From NCBI RefSeq assembly GCF_041360795.1, contig NZ_JBFUPW010000001.1, positions 1,178,001 through 1,242,000 of the forward strand: a stretch of DNA of 64,000 nt, in the 5' to 3' direction. Origin of the DNA: Arthrobacter_E sp041360795. GTDB lineage: Bacteria > Actinomycetota > Actinomycetes > Actinomycetales > Micrococcaceae. The notes beneath the pieces were generated by a model. That model was not told where the DNA came from and did not search any database. It was given only the letters and a program-made list of their open reading frames with translations. Below, one piece after another: positions 25,955 to 34,471 of the stretch; positions within the stretch are counted from its first letter, which is position 1, and each line of letters opens with the position of its first letter. A program made the position numbers and the translations under genes.

Positions 25955-26782
25955 TCAGAGACCGGCGTCGGCGAAAGCGATCGTGGGCACGTCTACGACG
26001 TGGGCGCCGCCGTCGGCCACGAGCACGGCGCCGGTGATGTACGAGGAGGCAGGTGAGCCGAGGAACACGGCGATTGAAGCGATCTCCTCGGGTTCCGCGG
26101 GCCTGCCGAGGGGGACGTTGCGGGTCACGGTCCGGTAGGCGTCCTCCCGGGAGGCGATGCCGGCCTGTGCCGCGAATTCGTCCATCTCGGCGTCGGCCAT
26201 GGGGGTCCGCACCCAGCCGGGGCAGATCGCGTTGACCCGGACACCGTGGGGGCCGTAGTCGCGGGCGAGGCTCCGTGTCAGGCCGATCAAGGCGTGCTTG
26301 CCAGTGGTGTAGCCGACGACGGATGGGCCAGCGAAGAGCCCTGCGAGGGAGGACATCACCACGATCCGGCCCGAGCTGCGGATGAGTTCCGGGAGGCAGG
26401 CGCGGGCCGTGACGAAGGCCGTGTTCAGATTGGCGCGCAGGGCGGCGTCCCAGGCGGCGTCGTCGGTGTCGAGAGCGGAGGAGAAGCCGTGGCCTCCCGC
26501 GTTCGCGACCAGGACGTCCAGCCGTCCGTGCCGGCGGACGATCTCGGCGACGCCCTCCTGGGCGGATGCGGCGTCGGAGGCGTCCAGGACGAGCGCCGTG
26601 CCGTTGATCTCCTCGGCGATCGCCAGCAAGGGTTCCGCACGGCGGCCCGCCACGACCACCGTGTCCCCGGCAGCGGCGAAGGCGCGGGCGATCGCGGCGC
26701 CGATGCCCGTGCCTCCGCCGGTGATCAGGACGACCTGTGACGGGGTCTCAGGGGCGGTGTTCGTTTCAGGATCTGTGGTCAT
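25955..26782 (-). CDS. SDR family NAD(P)-dependent oxidoreductase
   Basis: 275 residues from an ATG with GGAGGA 6 bases upstream. Classical SDR motifs: TGGGTGIGAAIA (21-32), NAGG, the catalytic S in VVMSSLAG, YTTGK, and NAICPGWVRTPM. Substrate unknown; the position between an amino acid/amine permease and another SDR suggests oxidation of a hydroxyl on an amine-derived or similar small molecule. A second, near-identical ribosome-site sequence lies 17 bases further upstream. Confidence 0.88.
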   Translation of the reverse strand: MTTDPETNTAPETPSQVVLITGGGTGIGAAIARAFAAAGDTVVVAGRRAEPLLAIAEEINGTALVLDASDAASAQEGVAEIVRRHGRLDVLVANAGGHGFSSALDTDDAAWDAALRANLNTAFVTARACLPELIRSSGRIVVMSSLAGLFAGPSVVGYTTGKHALIGLTRSLARDYGPHGVRVNAICPGWVRTPMADAEMDEFAAQAGIASREDAYRTVTRNVPLGRPAEPEEIASIAVFLGSPASSYITGAVLVADGGAHVVDVPTIAFADAGL

Positions 26783-26784
26783 GA

Positions 26785-26812
26785 TGTCCTCCAAAGCAAG
26801 GTGTCCTCCAAA
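26785..26812 (-). repeat. Duplicated ribosome-binding-site segment
   Basis: TGTCCTCCAAA occurs at 26785-26795 and 26802-26812, giving the minus strand two TTTGGAGGACA boxes 17 bases apart; only the one nearer the SDR ATG is at working distance. Confidence 0.7.
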
Positions 26813-26832
26813 ATCAGGTGGGGAAGGCCGTG

Positions 26833-27654
26833 TCAGGCCGGGAAGGCGCTGCGGGCGCTGTACGCGAAGTCGCTGAGCAGGGTGGTCCCGTTGACAGGAC
26901 CCAGCTGCGGCGACAGGAGGAACAGCACCTGCTGCGCCACCTGCTCGGGGCTCTGCACCGGGAAGGCGGCGTCCGCGAAGCCACCGGGTTTCTCCAGATC
27001 GGTCCGGCTCATGGGCGTGTCCACCACGGAAGGGCAGAGGGAATTGACCCGGATGCCGTGCCCGGCCCACTCGACCGCCACCGCTCGCCCCAGCTGGACC
27101 AGCCCGGCCTTGGACGCACAGTAGGGGGCCATGCCGGGCGCCGCCACGACGGCCGAGTCACTCGCCAGAAGCACGACGGCGGGCTGCCGCCCCTCGCGCA
27201 GCAGCGGCAGGGCGTGCTTGAGCACCAGGAACGGGGCCAGGAGGTTGACGTCGAGCACCGTCCGCCACTCCCGCAGCTCCGTGTCCTCCAGAGGTGTGCC
27301 GACCGGCCCGGAGACCCCGGCGCACGAGACCAGGAGATCCAAGGAGCCGAAGCGGTCCGCCAGGGACGCGAACGCCGTCTGGACCGTGGTCTCGTCGCAG
27401 AGATCCAGGCACAGCGGTACGAAGGCGGCGGCCGCGGGTGCGGGCGCGCCGTCGTCGGACGTCGCGAGGCGCGAGCCGTCCGGCGACGGTGGCAACGCGG
27501 CGAACTCTTGGGCGGCGCGGTCCAGGGCGGCCTGGTCGCGGTCCAGACCAGCCACCGCGCAGCCCTCGGACAGCAACGCGGCGCACACCGCGCGGCCGAT
27601 GCCGCTCGCCGCGCCGGTCACCACCGCGAACCGGCCGCCCAGTCCGGTGTTCAC
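26833..27654 (-). CDS. SDR family NAD(P)-dependent oxidoreductase
   Basis: 273 residues from a GTG at 27654, which has GAGG about 8 bases upstream and puts the cofactor motif at the usual distance; a GTG at 27729 would add 25 residues. Motifs: VVTGAASGIGRAVC, CAGVSG, LLASDSA, YCASK and NSLCPSVVDTPM. An alanine/proline-rich insert lies in the first third. It precedes the second SDR and the permease on the same strand, with about 50-base gaps, forming a three-gene unit. Confidence 0.85.
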   Translation of the reverse strand: MNTGLGGRFAVVTGAASGIGRAVCAALLSEGCAVAGLDRDQAALDRAAQEFAALPPSPDGSRLATSDDGAPAPAAAAFVPLCLDLCDETTVQTAFASLADRFGSLDLLVSCAGVSGPVGTPLEDTELREWRTVLDVNLLAPFLVLKHALPLLREGRQPAVVLLASDSAVVAAPGMAPYCASKAGLVQLGRAVAVEWAGHGIRVNSLCPSVVDTPMSRTDLEKPGGFADAAFPVQSPEQVAQQVLFLLSPQLGPVNGTTLLSDFAYSARSAFPA

Positions 27655-27766
27655 GGGAGCGCCTCGGGGGAGCGTGCCGCGGAGGGCGAAGTCGTCGAGT
27701 TCATGGATCTCATCCTGAACTCTCCGCACGACGAGAGCGCCAGGGCCTGCGCGGAACGGCTACTGC

Positions 27767-27816
27767 CTTGCCCGCCCGGGCAAGTGGACGTGAGGCTCTT
27801 CACCCCTGGGCAAGTG
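27767..27816. promoter_or_regulatory. Inverted and direct repeats between SDR and MoaF genes
   Basis: CTTGCCC-GCCC-GGGCAAG (27767-27784) is an inverted repeat, and GGGCAAGTG is repeated at 27778 and 27808, 30 bases (three helical turns) apart, in the divergent promoter region. Candidate operator, possibly for the nearby AraC-type regulator. Confidence 0.45.
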
Positions 27817-27930
27817 CAGGGCGCGGACACCCATGGGAATACGCGGACGGCGGGAGCAGACTGAAGGCAGGCCCGGCAGCCCGTCGGGCATGGACACGCT
27901 GTATTCAGCACGGCAGTTTCAAGGAGCATC

Positions 27931-28776
27931 ATGACGGAACACGGCACGATTCCGGGCGCCTCGCTCTCCGACACCTCGACCTGGCTTCCCCTGGACGGCC
28001 TCGCCCCGGGGTTCGACGCCAACAAGGCCCCGCATGACACCGGTCTGGCCGGGCAGGTGATCGTGGTGACCGATGAGCGCGGCACCAGCGTCACCCATGC
28101 GTTCACCGACAGCGAGGTGTCCTGGGACTACCAGCCCGGCCCGGATGACACCTTGGAAGCTCATCAGGGCACGGATGCCTACGAAGCCTTCCTGGTGGAC
28201 GACGGTCTCTACTTCGTCCAGTTCCACCACCGCTTCCGTCAGGATCAGGCCGTGTCGCTGGTGCTGGACCTCCGCGACGGGCGTGCCCTGAGCGTGCTCA
28301 GCACCATCCTGGACGAGGACCGTCCGGCCGGCGCCACACGGGTGCGGCACGACATCGGTTCTGCGGTGATCGGCGGCGGCGAGGTGAGCGGCGCGGCGCC
28401 CGCCCCGACGTCGGCCCTGATCGGCCGCCGTGTCGTGTGGGACTACAGCCCCGAACACGCCTACGAGCACATCTACCTCTCCGAGCAGTGGTACACGTGG
28501 CAGTGCCTCGCCGGACCGGAGAAGGGCCTGGCGGACACGGATGAGAACTCGGTCTGGCAGGTACGGCCGGGCATCTACGTCTTCGCGTGGCGAGAGAAGG
28601 TCATCCCCTGCGCTTCGGTGACCATCGCCGACCACCGGGACGCCTCCGCCATCCGCTCACACGGCGTGCTCTTCGGTCTCGACGAGACCGGTGAGGTCCC
28701 GACCCACTTCACCTTCGGCGCCCACGGCCGCCTGGTGTCCATGACGGTCCACCCGGAGAACCTCAACTTCGTCTGA
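27931..28776 (+). CDS. moaF: MoaF-type protein of a monoamine gene region
   Basis: 281 residues with an AGGAG site before the ATG. It shows two similar halves, each with a lipocalin-like beta pattern: WDYQPGPDDTLEAHQGTDAYEAF with YFVQFHH in the first, WDYSPEHAYEHIYLSEQWYTWQ and RPGIYVFAWREK in the second. This matches the two-domain MoaF family, named for a monoamine-regulated operon in Klebsiella despite being labelled a molybdenum cofactor protein in databases. Biochemical role is not established. It is divergent from the SDR genes and convergent with the aldehyde dehydrogenase. Confidence 0.75.
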   Translation: MTEHGTIPGASLSDTSTWLPLDGLAPGFDANKAPHDTGLAGQVIVVTDERGTSVTHAFTDSEVSWDYQPGPDDTLEAHQGTDAYEAFLVDDGLYFVQFHHRFRQDQAVSLVLDLRDGRALSVLSTILDEDRPAGATRVRHDIGSAVIGGGEVSGAAPAPTSALIGRRVVWDYSPEHAYEHIYLSEQWYTWQCLAGPEKGLADTDENSVWQVRPGIYVFAWREKVIPCASVTIADHRDASAIRSHGVLFGLDETGEVPTHFTFGAHGRLVSMTVHPENLNFV

Positions 28777-28837
28777 GCCGGCTCGGTCCGGCTCTGTCCG
28801 ACCCGGCCTGACTTCGCCTGACCGGCGGCGCGAGCCG

Positions 28838-28881
28838 CACGTGAAAGCCCCCGGAAGGAATCTTCCGGGGGCTTTCACGTG
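28838..28881. terminator. Long perfect hairpin terminator
   Basis: 20-base perfect stem (28838-28857 with 28862-28881) with a GAAT loop, between the convergent moaF and aldehyde dehydrogenase genes. Confidence 0.85.
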
Positions 28882-28905
28882 CTCAAGAACGTCCGGAGTC
28901 GGGCG

Positions 28906-30303
28906 TCAGCTCCTGATGACCTGGCTCGCCGCGACGGCCTTGAGCCCCTCGACGCCGAACTCCAGGCCGTAGCCGGACTGCTTCACGCCGCCGAACGGCA
29001 CCATCGGGTGCAGGCCGCCGTGGCTGTTGACCCAGACTGTCCCGGCCTGGAGGCGTGACGCCAGCTCCAGAGCGCGGGCGCGGTCCGAAGACCACACGGA
29101 GGCTCCGAGCCCCACGGACGCGGCGTTCGCCATGGCGATGGCGTCTTCCACATCGTCGAAGCGGACCACGGGCAGCGCCGGACCGAACTGTTCCTCCTGG
29201 ACCAGGTCGGCGTCGTCGGCGATGTCGGTGACAATCGTGATGGGGAAGAACGTCCCGCCCAGGGGAGTTCCGCCGGTGGCGAGCGTCGCCCCGGAGGCCT
29301 TCGCAGAGTCCACCAGGCGCTGGACAATGCGGAACTGCGCCTCGTTCTGCACCGGACCGAGCAGATTGCCCTCTTCCAGCCCCGGACCCATCGGGGTGCG
29401 GGCGGCGACGGCGGCCAGCTCGCGGACCACCGCGTCGTGGACGGAGGAGTGGACGTAGAGCCGCTTGAGGGCCGCGCAGGTCTGGCCGGTGTTGATGAAC
29501 GCGCCCCAGAAGAGGTCCTCCGCGATGGCGACTGGATTGACATCGTCCAGGACGATCCCGGCGTCGTTCCCGCCCAGCTCCAGGGTGAGGCGCTTGATGG
29601 TGTCCGCGGAGCTGCGGATGATCGAGCTGCCCGTCTTCGTGGAACCCGTGAACATGACCTTGCTGATGGCGGGGTGCTCCGCGAGGGCGGCACTGACCTC
29701 ACGGTCGCCGCTCACCACTTCCAGGACGCCGGCGGGAAGCACGGAGTTCACCACGTGCACGAGCGCCAGGACGCTCAGCGGCGTGTACTCGGAGGGCTTG
29801 ACGATCACCGCGTTGCCCATGCGCAGCGCCGGGGCGAACTGCCAGACGGCGATCATGAGCGGCCAGTTCCACGGTCCGATCGCCGCGACGAGCCCGAGCG
29901 CGCGATAGTGCAGCTCCGCCCGGCCGCTCTCGTCGTCGACCAGAACCTGCGGTTCCAGCACGGTGTCCGCCGCAGCGCGCAGCCAGGCGGAGCAGGCGCC
30001 CACTTCGAAACGGGCGTTCGGGCCGTCCAGCGGCTTGCCCTGTTCACGGGACAGGAGGCGGGCCAGGGCCTCGCCGTGGGCTTCGACCGCGTCGGCGGCG
30101 GCGTGGAGCAGCCGGCTCCGCTCCTCATGGCCGAGAGCGTCCCAGGCCGGCTGCGCCGCCGTCGCCCGGGCGATCGCCGCCTCGAGGTCCTCCACGCCCT
30201 CCACCGGCGCCCGGCCGATGACCTCTCCGGTGGCGACGTCGCGGATCTCCCGCCCGCCGTCACCGGCCTGGACGGCGTTCAGCAGTTCCTCGTACTGTTC
30301 CAT
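28906..30303 (-). CDS. NAD(P)-dependent aldehyde dehydrogenase
   Basis: 465 residues, slightly short for the family (480-500) but complete. GPWNWPLMIAVWQFAPAL, VKPSEYTPLS, FTGSTKTG, the ELGGND glutamate motif, catalytic Cys in NTGQTCAALKR, and EEQFGPALPV are all present. GGAGGAGGAA precedes the ATG. It lies downstream of the copper amine oxidase on the same strand, separated by a hairpin, and would oxidise the aldehyde released by that oxidase (for example phenylacetaldehyde) to the acid, like FeaB in E. coli. Confidence 0.93.
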   Translation of the reverse strand: MEQYEELLNAVQAGDGGREIRDVATGEVIGRAPVEGVEDLEAAIARATAAQPAWDALGHEERSRLLHAAADAVEAHGEALARLLSREQGKPLDGPNARFEVGACSAWLRAAADTVLEPQVLVDDESGRAELHYRALGLVAAIGPWNWPLMIAVWQFAPALRMGNAVIVKPSEYTPLSVLALVHVVNSVLPAGVLEVVSGDREVSAALAEHPAISKVMFTGSTKTGSSIIRSSADTIKRLTLELGGNDAGIVLDDVNPVAIAEDLFWGAFINTGQTCAALKRLYVHSSVHDAVVRELAAVAARTPMGPGLEEGNLLGPVQNEAQFRIVQRLVDSAKASGATLATGGTPLGGTFFPITIVTDIADDADLVQEEQFGPALPVVRFDDVEDAIAMANAASVGLGASVWSSDRARALELASRLQAGTVWVNSHGGLHPMVPFGGVKQSGYGLEFGVEGLKAVAASQVIRS

Positions 30304-30417
30304 GGTTCCTCCTCCTGATGGACGGTGCTTCCCTCACGTTAGGACCGGGCGACCTGGCCGTCATCGGCTCCCAGCGTGCGCGGCTTGTCCGGCAGCGCAT
30401 GATCCGCGGACGGATCA

Positions 30418-30449
30418 CGACGACGGCGGCCGGGCCGTCGCCGTCGTCG
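30418..30449 (-). terminator. Hairpin terminator after the amine oxidase gene
   Basis: 11-base stem CGACGACGGCG/CGCCGTCGTCG (30418-30428, 30439-30449) just past the amine oxidase stop. Belongs to a recurring CGACGACGGCG terminator family. Confidence 0.65.
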
Positions 30450-30459
30450 CGCGCCGTGG

Positions 30460-32478
30460 TCAGTGGCAGGTGCAGGCTTGCTCGCCGCCGCAGCACCCGC
30501 CGCCGGCGCTCTTGGCGCCGTCCGCGAGATCGAGGGCGGGGTTCCGGTCCAGGAAACCGTGCGGCTTGAGGCTGAAGCCCGAGTAGTCCACGGGCATGAT
30601 GGGCCAGTCCTCGGTGCGCGGGACGTGGGTGGGACCGAAGACGTGCCAGAGGACCAGACGTTCGTCCTCCAAGGGCCGGTCGGCCGCCGTCCACGCCGGG
30701 AGACCCGCGCCGCCCGGATTGGCGTTCGGGAAGTCGCCCGCCGGGAACCGCTCATCGCTGTGGAGCGGCGTCGCCCACAGGTGCTCCGTGGCGAAGGTCG
30801 CCCGCTGGAACACCGTCGACTCCGGCTGGGCCATGAGGACCGGCCCCGTGTGCGGGTGGAGCCGGTATGCGGTGGGACGGCCGACGGCGTTCGTGGCGGA
30901 GCCGCTCCGGACCTCCCAGACGCGCCCCATCGAGGGGTCCGCCTTCCTGCGTGCGGCCGACTCCGTGGGCAGGAGCCGTTCCTCCCAGGTGAAGGCATTC
31001 CCGTAGGGGTTGGACGGACCAGTGGGGACGCCACGCACCTCGACCTCGTAGAGCGAGTTCTCCGGGGTGTCCACGGCGGTCTCCAGACGGGCGCAGAACA
31101 GGTGCTGGTGCACCGGGGCGAAGACACCCGGGGCCACCTCGGGGGCATGCGGGTTCTCGGCGCCGGGGTGACCCGCACCCGCGAACACGATCCCGGTGGC
31201 CTTCGCCTCCAGCTGGACCGTCCCGTCCAGGTACAGGTACCAGAAGAAGCCGTAGTCGTAGTTGCCGATGGTGGAGAAGTAGGAGATGACCAGGCGGCGG
31301 GAGCGGCGGACCTCCGTGTTGCCCTCGGTGTCCGTGTGCTTCCAGAGGATCCCGTAGTCCTCCTCGTGCATGCAGACCGCGTGCGGGATCTTCACGGGGT
31401 GCCCGTGGTCGTCCGCCACGAACTGATCGAAGTAGTGGATCACGCCGAGACAGTCGCAGCCGAGGGTGAGCGCATTGGCGTTCTTCCCCAGGAGGTACTC
31501 GCCGGCGTCGAAGTAACTGATCCAGTAACGCCCGATCGCCGTGTCACCGTACGGCACCACCATCTCGGGGACGCTGGCCCGGCGCAGGACGCTGCGCTCC
31601 CGCTGACCGTCCCGGAAACTCAGGCCGTTGAGCACCAGACCCTCCCGGGCGTTGAACCCCACCCGGAACGACCAGTTCTCCCACGTGACCTTCGAGCCGT
31701 CCACCCGGAAGCTCGGCCCCTCGGGCTGGGTGATCTCGATCGGCTTGAGGCTCTCGCGGGCCGGCCCCCAGGCGGAGAGCGAGTAGTCGCCGGATGCCTC
31801 AGGGACGGGCACGTCCCCCTCGTCATCCACACGGATGACGCGCTCGCGGGTGAGGTCGATGTGGACCACCAGTCCCTCGACGGGATGGGCCCAGGGGCTG
31901 TCGCCCTCGTGGTCGCGGAGGAAGGTGAGGGATCGGATGACCCGCGTGCCGCTCTCGTCCTCACGGCCGAAGTGGCCTGGGGCCAGCGGAGCGCAGAAGG
32001 CGAGCTCCCGGCGGTCTCCGAGACCTCGCCGATCCATGGCGGCCTGCCAGGACGGGTCGTCCTTGACGATCCGTTCGACCCGCTCGTACTCCTCGAAGAG
32101 GTACTGCGGCTGGCCTTCGGTGTCCGTGTCGATCGTGCGGACCGACTCCACGGTCCCGACGTCGTCAGACCCCGGTTCGCCGAGGAGCACGACGGCCCGG
32201 GTGGCCTCGCCTGTGGCGATATCCAGGAGGACGATCTCGACGCGGCGCTCCAGGGGTGAGCCTTCCTGCCACTCGTCGAGCCACGCGGGTTCGGGGGCCA
32301 GCGGCAGGAGCTGCGGCACGCGGACGGAGGATCCCAGGAGCCCGGCGTCCTCCAGAACGGCCCGGGTCCGTGCGATCTCCTCCGCCGTGAGCGGGTCCAG
32401 CGGATGCGCCACCTCGCGCGGCTCCGTGGTCCGTTCCCCGTGGGTGTGAAGAGTCGTGTCCGTGTGCCCGTGCGCCAT
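30460..32478 (-). CDS. Copper-containing primary amine oxidase (TPQ cofactor)
   Basis: 672 residues from the ATG at 32478 (a TTG one codon earlier is possible), preceded by AAGGA. The catalytic domain has the TPQ precursor Y407 in GNYDYGF, the catalytic base D324 in YFDAGEY, copper ligands H457 and H459 in HQH, and the third His in THVPRTEDWPIMP. The enzyme converts primary amines such as phenethylamine, tyramine or histamine into aldehyde, ammonia and hydrogen peroxide. There is no signal peptide, so it is cytoplasmic. Both ends are odd: a His-rich start (AHGHTDTTLHTHGE) and a Cys-rich end (GGGCCGGEQACTCH). Confidence 0.95.
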   Translation of the reverse strand: MAHGHTDTTLHTHGERTTEPREVAHPLDPLTAEEIARTRAVLEDAGLLGSSVRVPQLLPLAPEPAWLDEWQEGSPLERRVEIVLLDIATGEATRAVVLLGEPGSDDVGTVESVRTIDTDTEGQPQYLFEEYERVERIVKDDPSWQAAMDRRGLGDRRELAFCAPLAPGHFGREDESGTRVIRSLTFLRDHEGDSPWAHPVEGLVVHIDLTRERVIRVDDEGDVPVPEASGDYSLSAWGPARESLKPIEITQPEGPSFRVDGSKVTWENWSFRVGFNAREGLVLNGLSFRDGQRERSVLRRASVPEMVVPYGDTAIGRYWISYFDAGEYLLGKNANALTLGCDCLGVIHYFDQFVADDHGHPVKIPHAVCMHEEDYGILWKHTDTEGNTEVRRSRRLVISYFSTIGNYDYGFFWYLYLDGTVQLEAKATGIVFAGAGHPGAENPHAPEVAPGVFAPVHQHLFCARLETAVDTPENSLYEVEVRGVPTGPSNPYGNAFTWEERLLPTESAARRKADPSMGRVWEVRSGSATNAVGRPTAYRLHPHTGPVLMAQPESTVFQRATFATEHLWATPLHSDERFPAGDFPNANPGGAGLPAWTAADRPLEDERLVLWHVFGPTHVPRTEDWPIMPVDYSGFSLKPHGFLDRNPALDLADGAKSAGGGCCGGEQACTCH

Positions 32479-32580
32479 CAAGTGGTCCTTCCGCGATGCC
32501 GGGCGCCGGTCCGGCCGACGCCCACTGTCCCTCCCACGCTAGGCGTTCCGGGCCGACGGGGGAGGGAAGGCTTCAGGCAT

Positions 32581-32627
32581 GGTCAAGGCCTGTGCTCTCC
32601 CGGCCAACCCGCGCCCTCCCGGACAAG
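32581..32627. promoter_or_regulatory. GGNCAA repeats upstream of the amine oxidase gene
   Basis: GGTCAAG (32581), GGCCAAC (32602) and GGACAAG (32621) occur at 19-21 base intervals on one face of the helix in the gap between the AraC and amine oxidase genes; GGGCAAG is repeated before moaF. Weak candidate for AraC-type binding sites. Confidence 0.3.
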
Positions 32628-32639
32628 GCCGCGATGCGC

Positions 32640-32666
32640 GACGACGGCGGCGCACCCGCCGTCGTC
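32640..32666 (-). terminator. Hairpin terminator after the AraC-type regulator
   Basis: GACGACGGCGG (32640-32650) and CCGCCGTCGTC (32656-32666) form an 11-base perfect stem with a 5-base loop, just downstream of the regulator stop. Confidence 0.75.
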
Positions 32667-32672
32667 CGGACG

Positions 32673-33671
32673 TCAGGCGGCGAAGCGCATCCGGAAGTCG
32701 CGGGGGCTCTCGCCGAACGTCGACTTGAAGGTGCGGCTGAAGTGGGCCGGATCCGGGAAGCCCCACGACGCCGCGATCGAGGCGACCGAGCGGTTCACGA
32801 GGAACGGATCGGAGAGCTCGCGCTGGCAGCGGGCGAGGCGTTGCTGGCGGATCCAGGCGGACACCGTCACGCCCTGCGAGTGGAACAGGCCGTGCAGATG
32901 CCGGGTGGAGATGTAGTGGGCCGCCGCGATGGAGCCCGGGGTCAGGTCCGGCGAGGCGAGGTTGCGCTCGATGTAGGCGTGGATGTCGGCCAGGAGCTTC
33001 TCCCGCGGGTCGACGACGGGACGCTGGGCGCCCAGCGACCCGGCGAACGCGGTGGCCAGGACGTCCAGACAGGAGTTGGCGATCCGCACGCCGAAGGGGC
33101 CCGAGAGCTGGTCGAGACTCGTGGACACCTTGGCGAGCAGCGCGGCGGCGAGGCTGCCGAGCTGCCCCGGAGCGGCGAGGTTGACAGCGGAGATCTGGTG
33201 GATCTGGGACTCGGGCAGCTCGAAGGTGGACTTCGGGAACATGGCCACGAGCACGCGGGTCTGTTCCTCGGAGATCACGGAGTACGGCCGGGAGGTGTCG
33301 TAGACCGCCAGATCGCCGGGCTGGAGGAACACCTCGCGGGAGTCCTGGATCAGGAGGCTCGACCCCGCCAGCACGAGGCTGACCTTGTAGTAGTCCTCGC
33401 CGCCCTGCCGGATCAGTTCGGGCGTCCGCTCCACCTGATGCCCGCCCGCCGTGAGCTCGGTCAGGTGGAAGTCCAGGGCCGAGGCGGAGCGGATGCTGCT
33501 GAAGAACACCCCGTGCTCCGGGCCGGACACCTTCAACGGGACGAAGGAAGAGGAGACACTCTCCCGGAAGGCTTCGAAGTCGTGGCTGCGCTGGAAGCTG
33601 ACGGGCTGTCCGGCGGCGCCGTGTACGGGAGCGTGCATCATGATTCCCATCCGTTGATCAGAGACGTCCAT
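32673..33671 (-). CDS. AraC family regulator, FeaR-like
   Basis: 332 residues. The N-terminal ligand-binding domain of the AraC-binding-like type (HQVERTPELIRQGGEDYYKVSLVLAGSS, PGDLAVYDTSRPYSV) is followed by two helix-turn-helix units (LTPGSIAAAHYISTRHLHGLF and SVASIAASWGFPDPAHFSRTF) ending GESPRDFRM. The arrangement is that of FeaR, activator of the E. coli amine oxidase tynA and aldehyde dehydrogenase feaB. The same pair of enzymes lies directly downstream, so it very likely activates them. The ATG at 33671 has no clear ribosome site; two in-frame ATGs follow within 12 codons. Confidence 0.9.
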   Translation of the reverse strand: MDVSDQRMGIMMHAPVHGAAGQPVSFQRSHDFEAFRESVSSSFVPLKVSGPEHGVFFSSIRSASALDFHLTELTAGGHQVERTPELIRQGGEDYYKVSLVLAGSSLLIQDSREVFLQPGDLAVYDTSRPYSVISEEQTRVLVAMFPKSTFELPESQIHQISAVNLAAPGQLGSLAAALLAKVSTSLDQLSGPFGVRIANSCLDVLATAFAGSLGAQRPVVDPREKLLADIHAYIERNLASPDLTPGSIAAAHYISTRHLHGLFHSQGVTVSAWIRQQRLARCQRELSDPFLVNRSVASIAASWGFPDPAHFSRTFKSTFGESPRDFRMRFAA

Positions 33672-33813
33672 CGTGTGATGGAGATCTCAGTTCGGTTGCC
33701 CAGGATTGTATATGATCCAGGACGGGGATGAGAAGCCCTGCGGCCCTGCGACGGGGTATATGAAGCCCGCGTGGGCGGGTGGATGCGGCGCCGTCCTGTC
33801 CGGCGCGGGCCGG

Positions 33814-34434
33814 TTATTCGAAGCGGGACGGATCGCCCATGCCGTAGCGGGCGATCTCCGGGTAGCCGCTCGAGTAGTCGATCACCGTGGTGGGCTCCGC
33901 GCCGCATTCGCCGGCGTCGATCACGGCGTCCACCTGGTGGTCCAGCTCCTCCTTGATCTCCCAGCCCTCGACCATGGGGGTCTCCTGACCGGGCAGCAGC
34001 AGGGTGGAGGACAGGAGTGGTTCGCCGAGCTCGTCCAGGATCGCCTGCGTCACGCGATGGTCCGGGATGCGCACGCCCACGGTCTTCTTCTTGGGCTGCA
34101 GGAGGCGGCGCGGCACCTCCTTGGTGGCCGGGAGGATGAACGTGTAGCTGCCCGGGGTCACGGCCTTGATGTCGCGGAAGGCGTCGTTGCCGATGTTCAC
34201 GAGCTGGCCCATCTGGGCGAAGCTACTGCAGACCAGGGTGAAATGGTGCTTGTCATCCAGGTGCCGGATCTGGCGGATGCGGTTGAGCGCCTCCTGATTG
34301 CCCAGCGCGGCGCCGAGTGCGTAACAGGAGTCGGTCGGGTAGGCCACCAGGCCGCCGTCGCGGATGATCTGCACCACCTGCTGCACGAGGCGTGGCTGAG
34401 GGTCCAGGGGGTGAATGTCGAAATAGCGGGCCAT
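33814..34434 (-). CDS. Sua5/YciO/YrdC family threonylcarbamoyl-AMP synthase
   Basis: 206 residues, close to the short YciO/YrdC form. YPTDSCYALGAALGN, HHFTLVCSSF, TPGSYTFILPAT, KTVGVRIPDH and LLSSTLLLPGQ are family landmarks. Members make threonylcarbamoyl-AMP for the t6A tRNA modification; the sequence looks closer to the YciO branch, whose role is less certain. The ATG lies 7 bases from TATGCT on the minus strand, so the mRNA may be leaderless. The open frame extends upstream without support. Divergent from the hypothetical gene at 34472. Confidence 0.88.
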   Translation of the reverse strand: MARYFDIHPLDPQPRLVQQVVQIIRDGGLVAYPTDSCYALGAALGNQEALNRIRQIRHLDDKHHFTLVCSSFAQMGQLVNIGNDAFRDIKAVTPGSYTFILPATKEVPRRLLQPKKKTVGVRIPDHRVTQAILDELGEPLLSSTLLLPGQETPMVEGWEIKEELDHQVDAVIDAGECGAEPTTVIDYSSGYPEIARYGMGDPSRFE

Positions 34435-34441
34435 GCTTCTG

Positions 34442-34465
34442 AGCATACGTCGGCTCCGGTAGCGT
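34442..34465. promoter_or_regulatory. Divergent leaderless-type -10 boxes
   Basis: On the minus strand TATGCT (34447-34442) stands 7 bases before the sua5-like ATG; on the plus strand TAGCGT (34460-34465) stands 6 bases before the ATG at 34472. Neither gene has a ribosome-binding site at normal distance. Confidence 0.6.
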
Positions 34466-34471
34466 GTGAGG

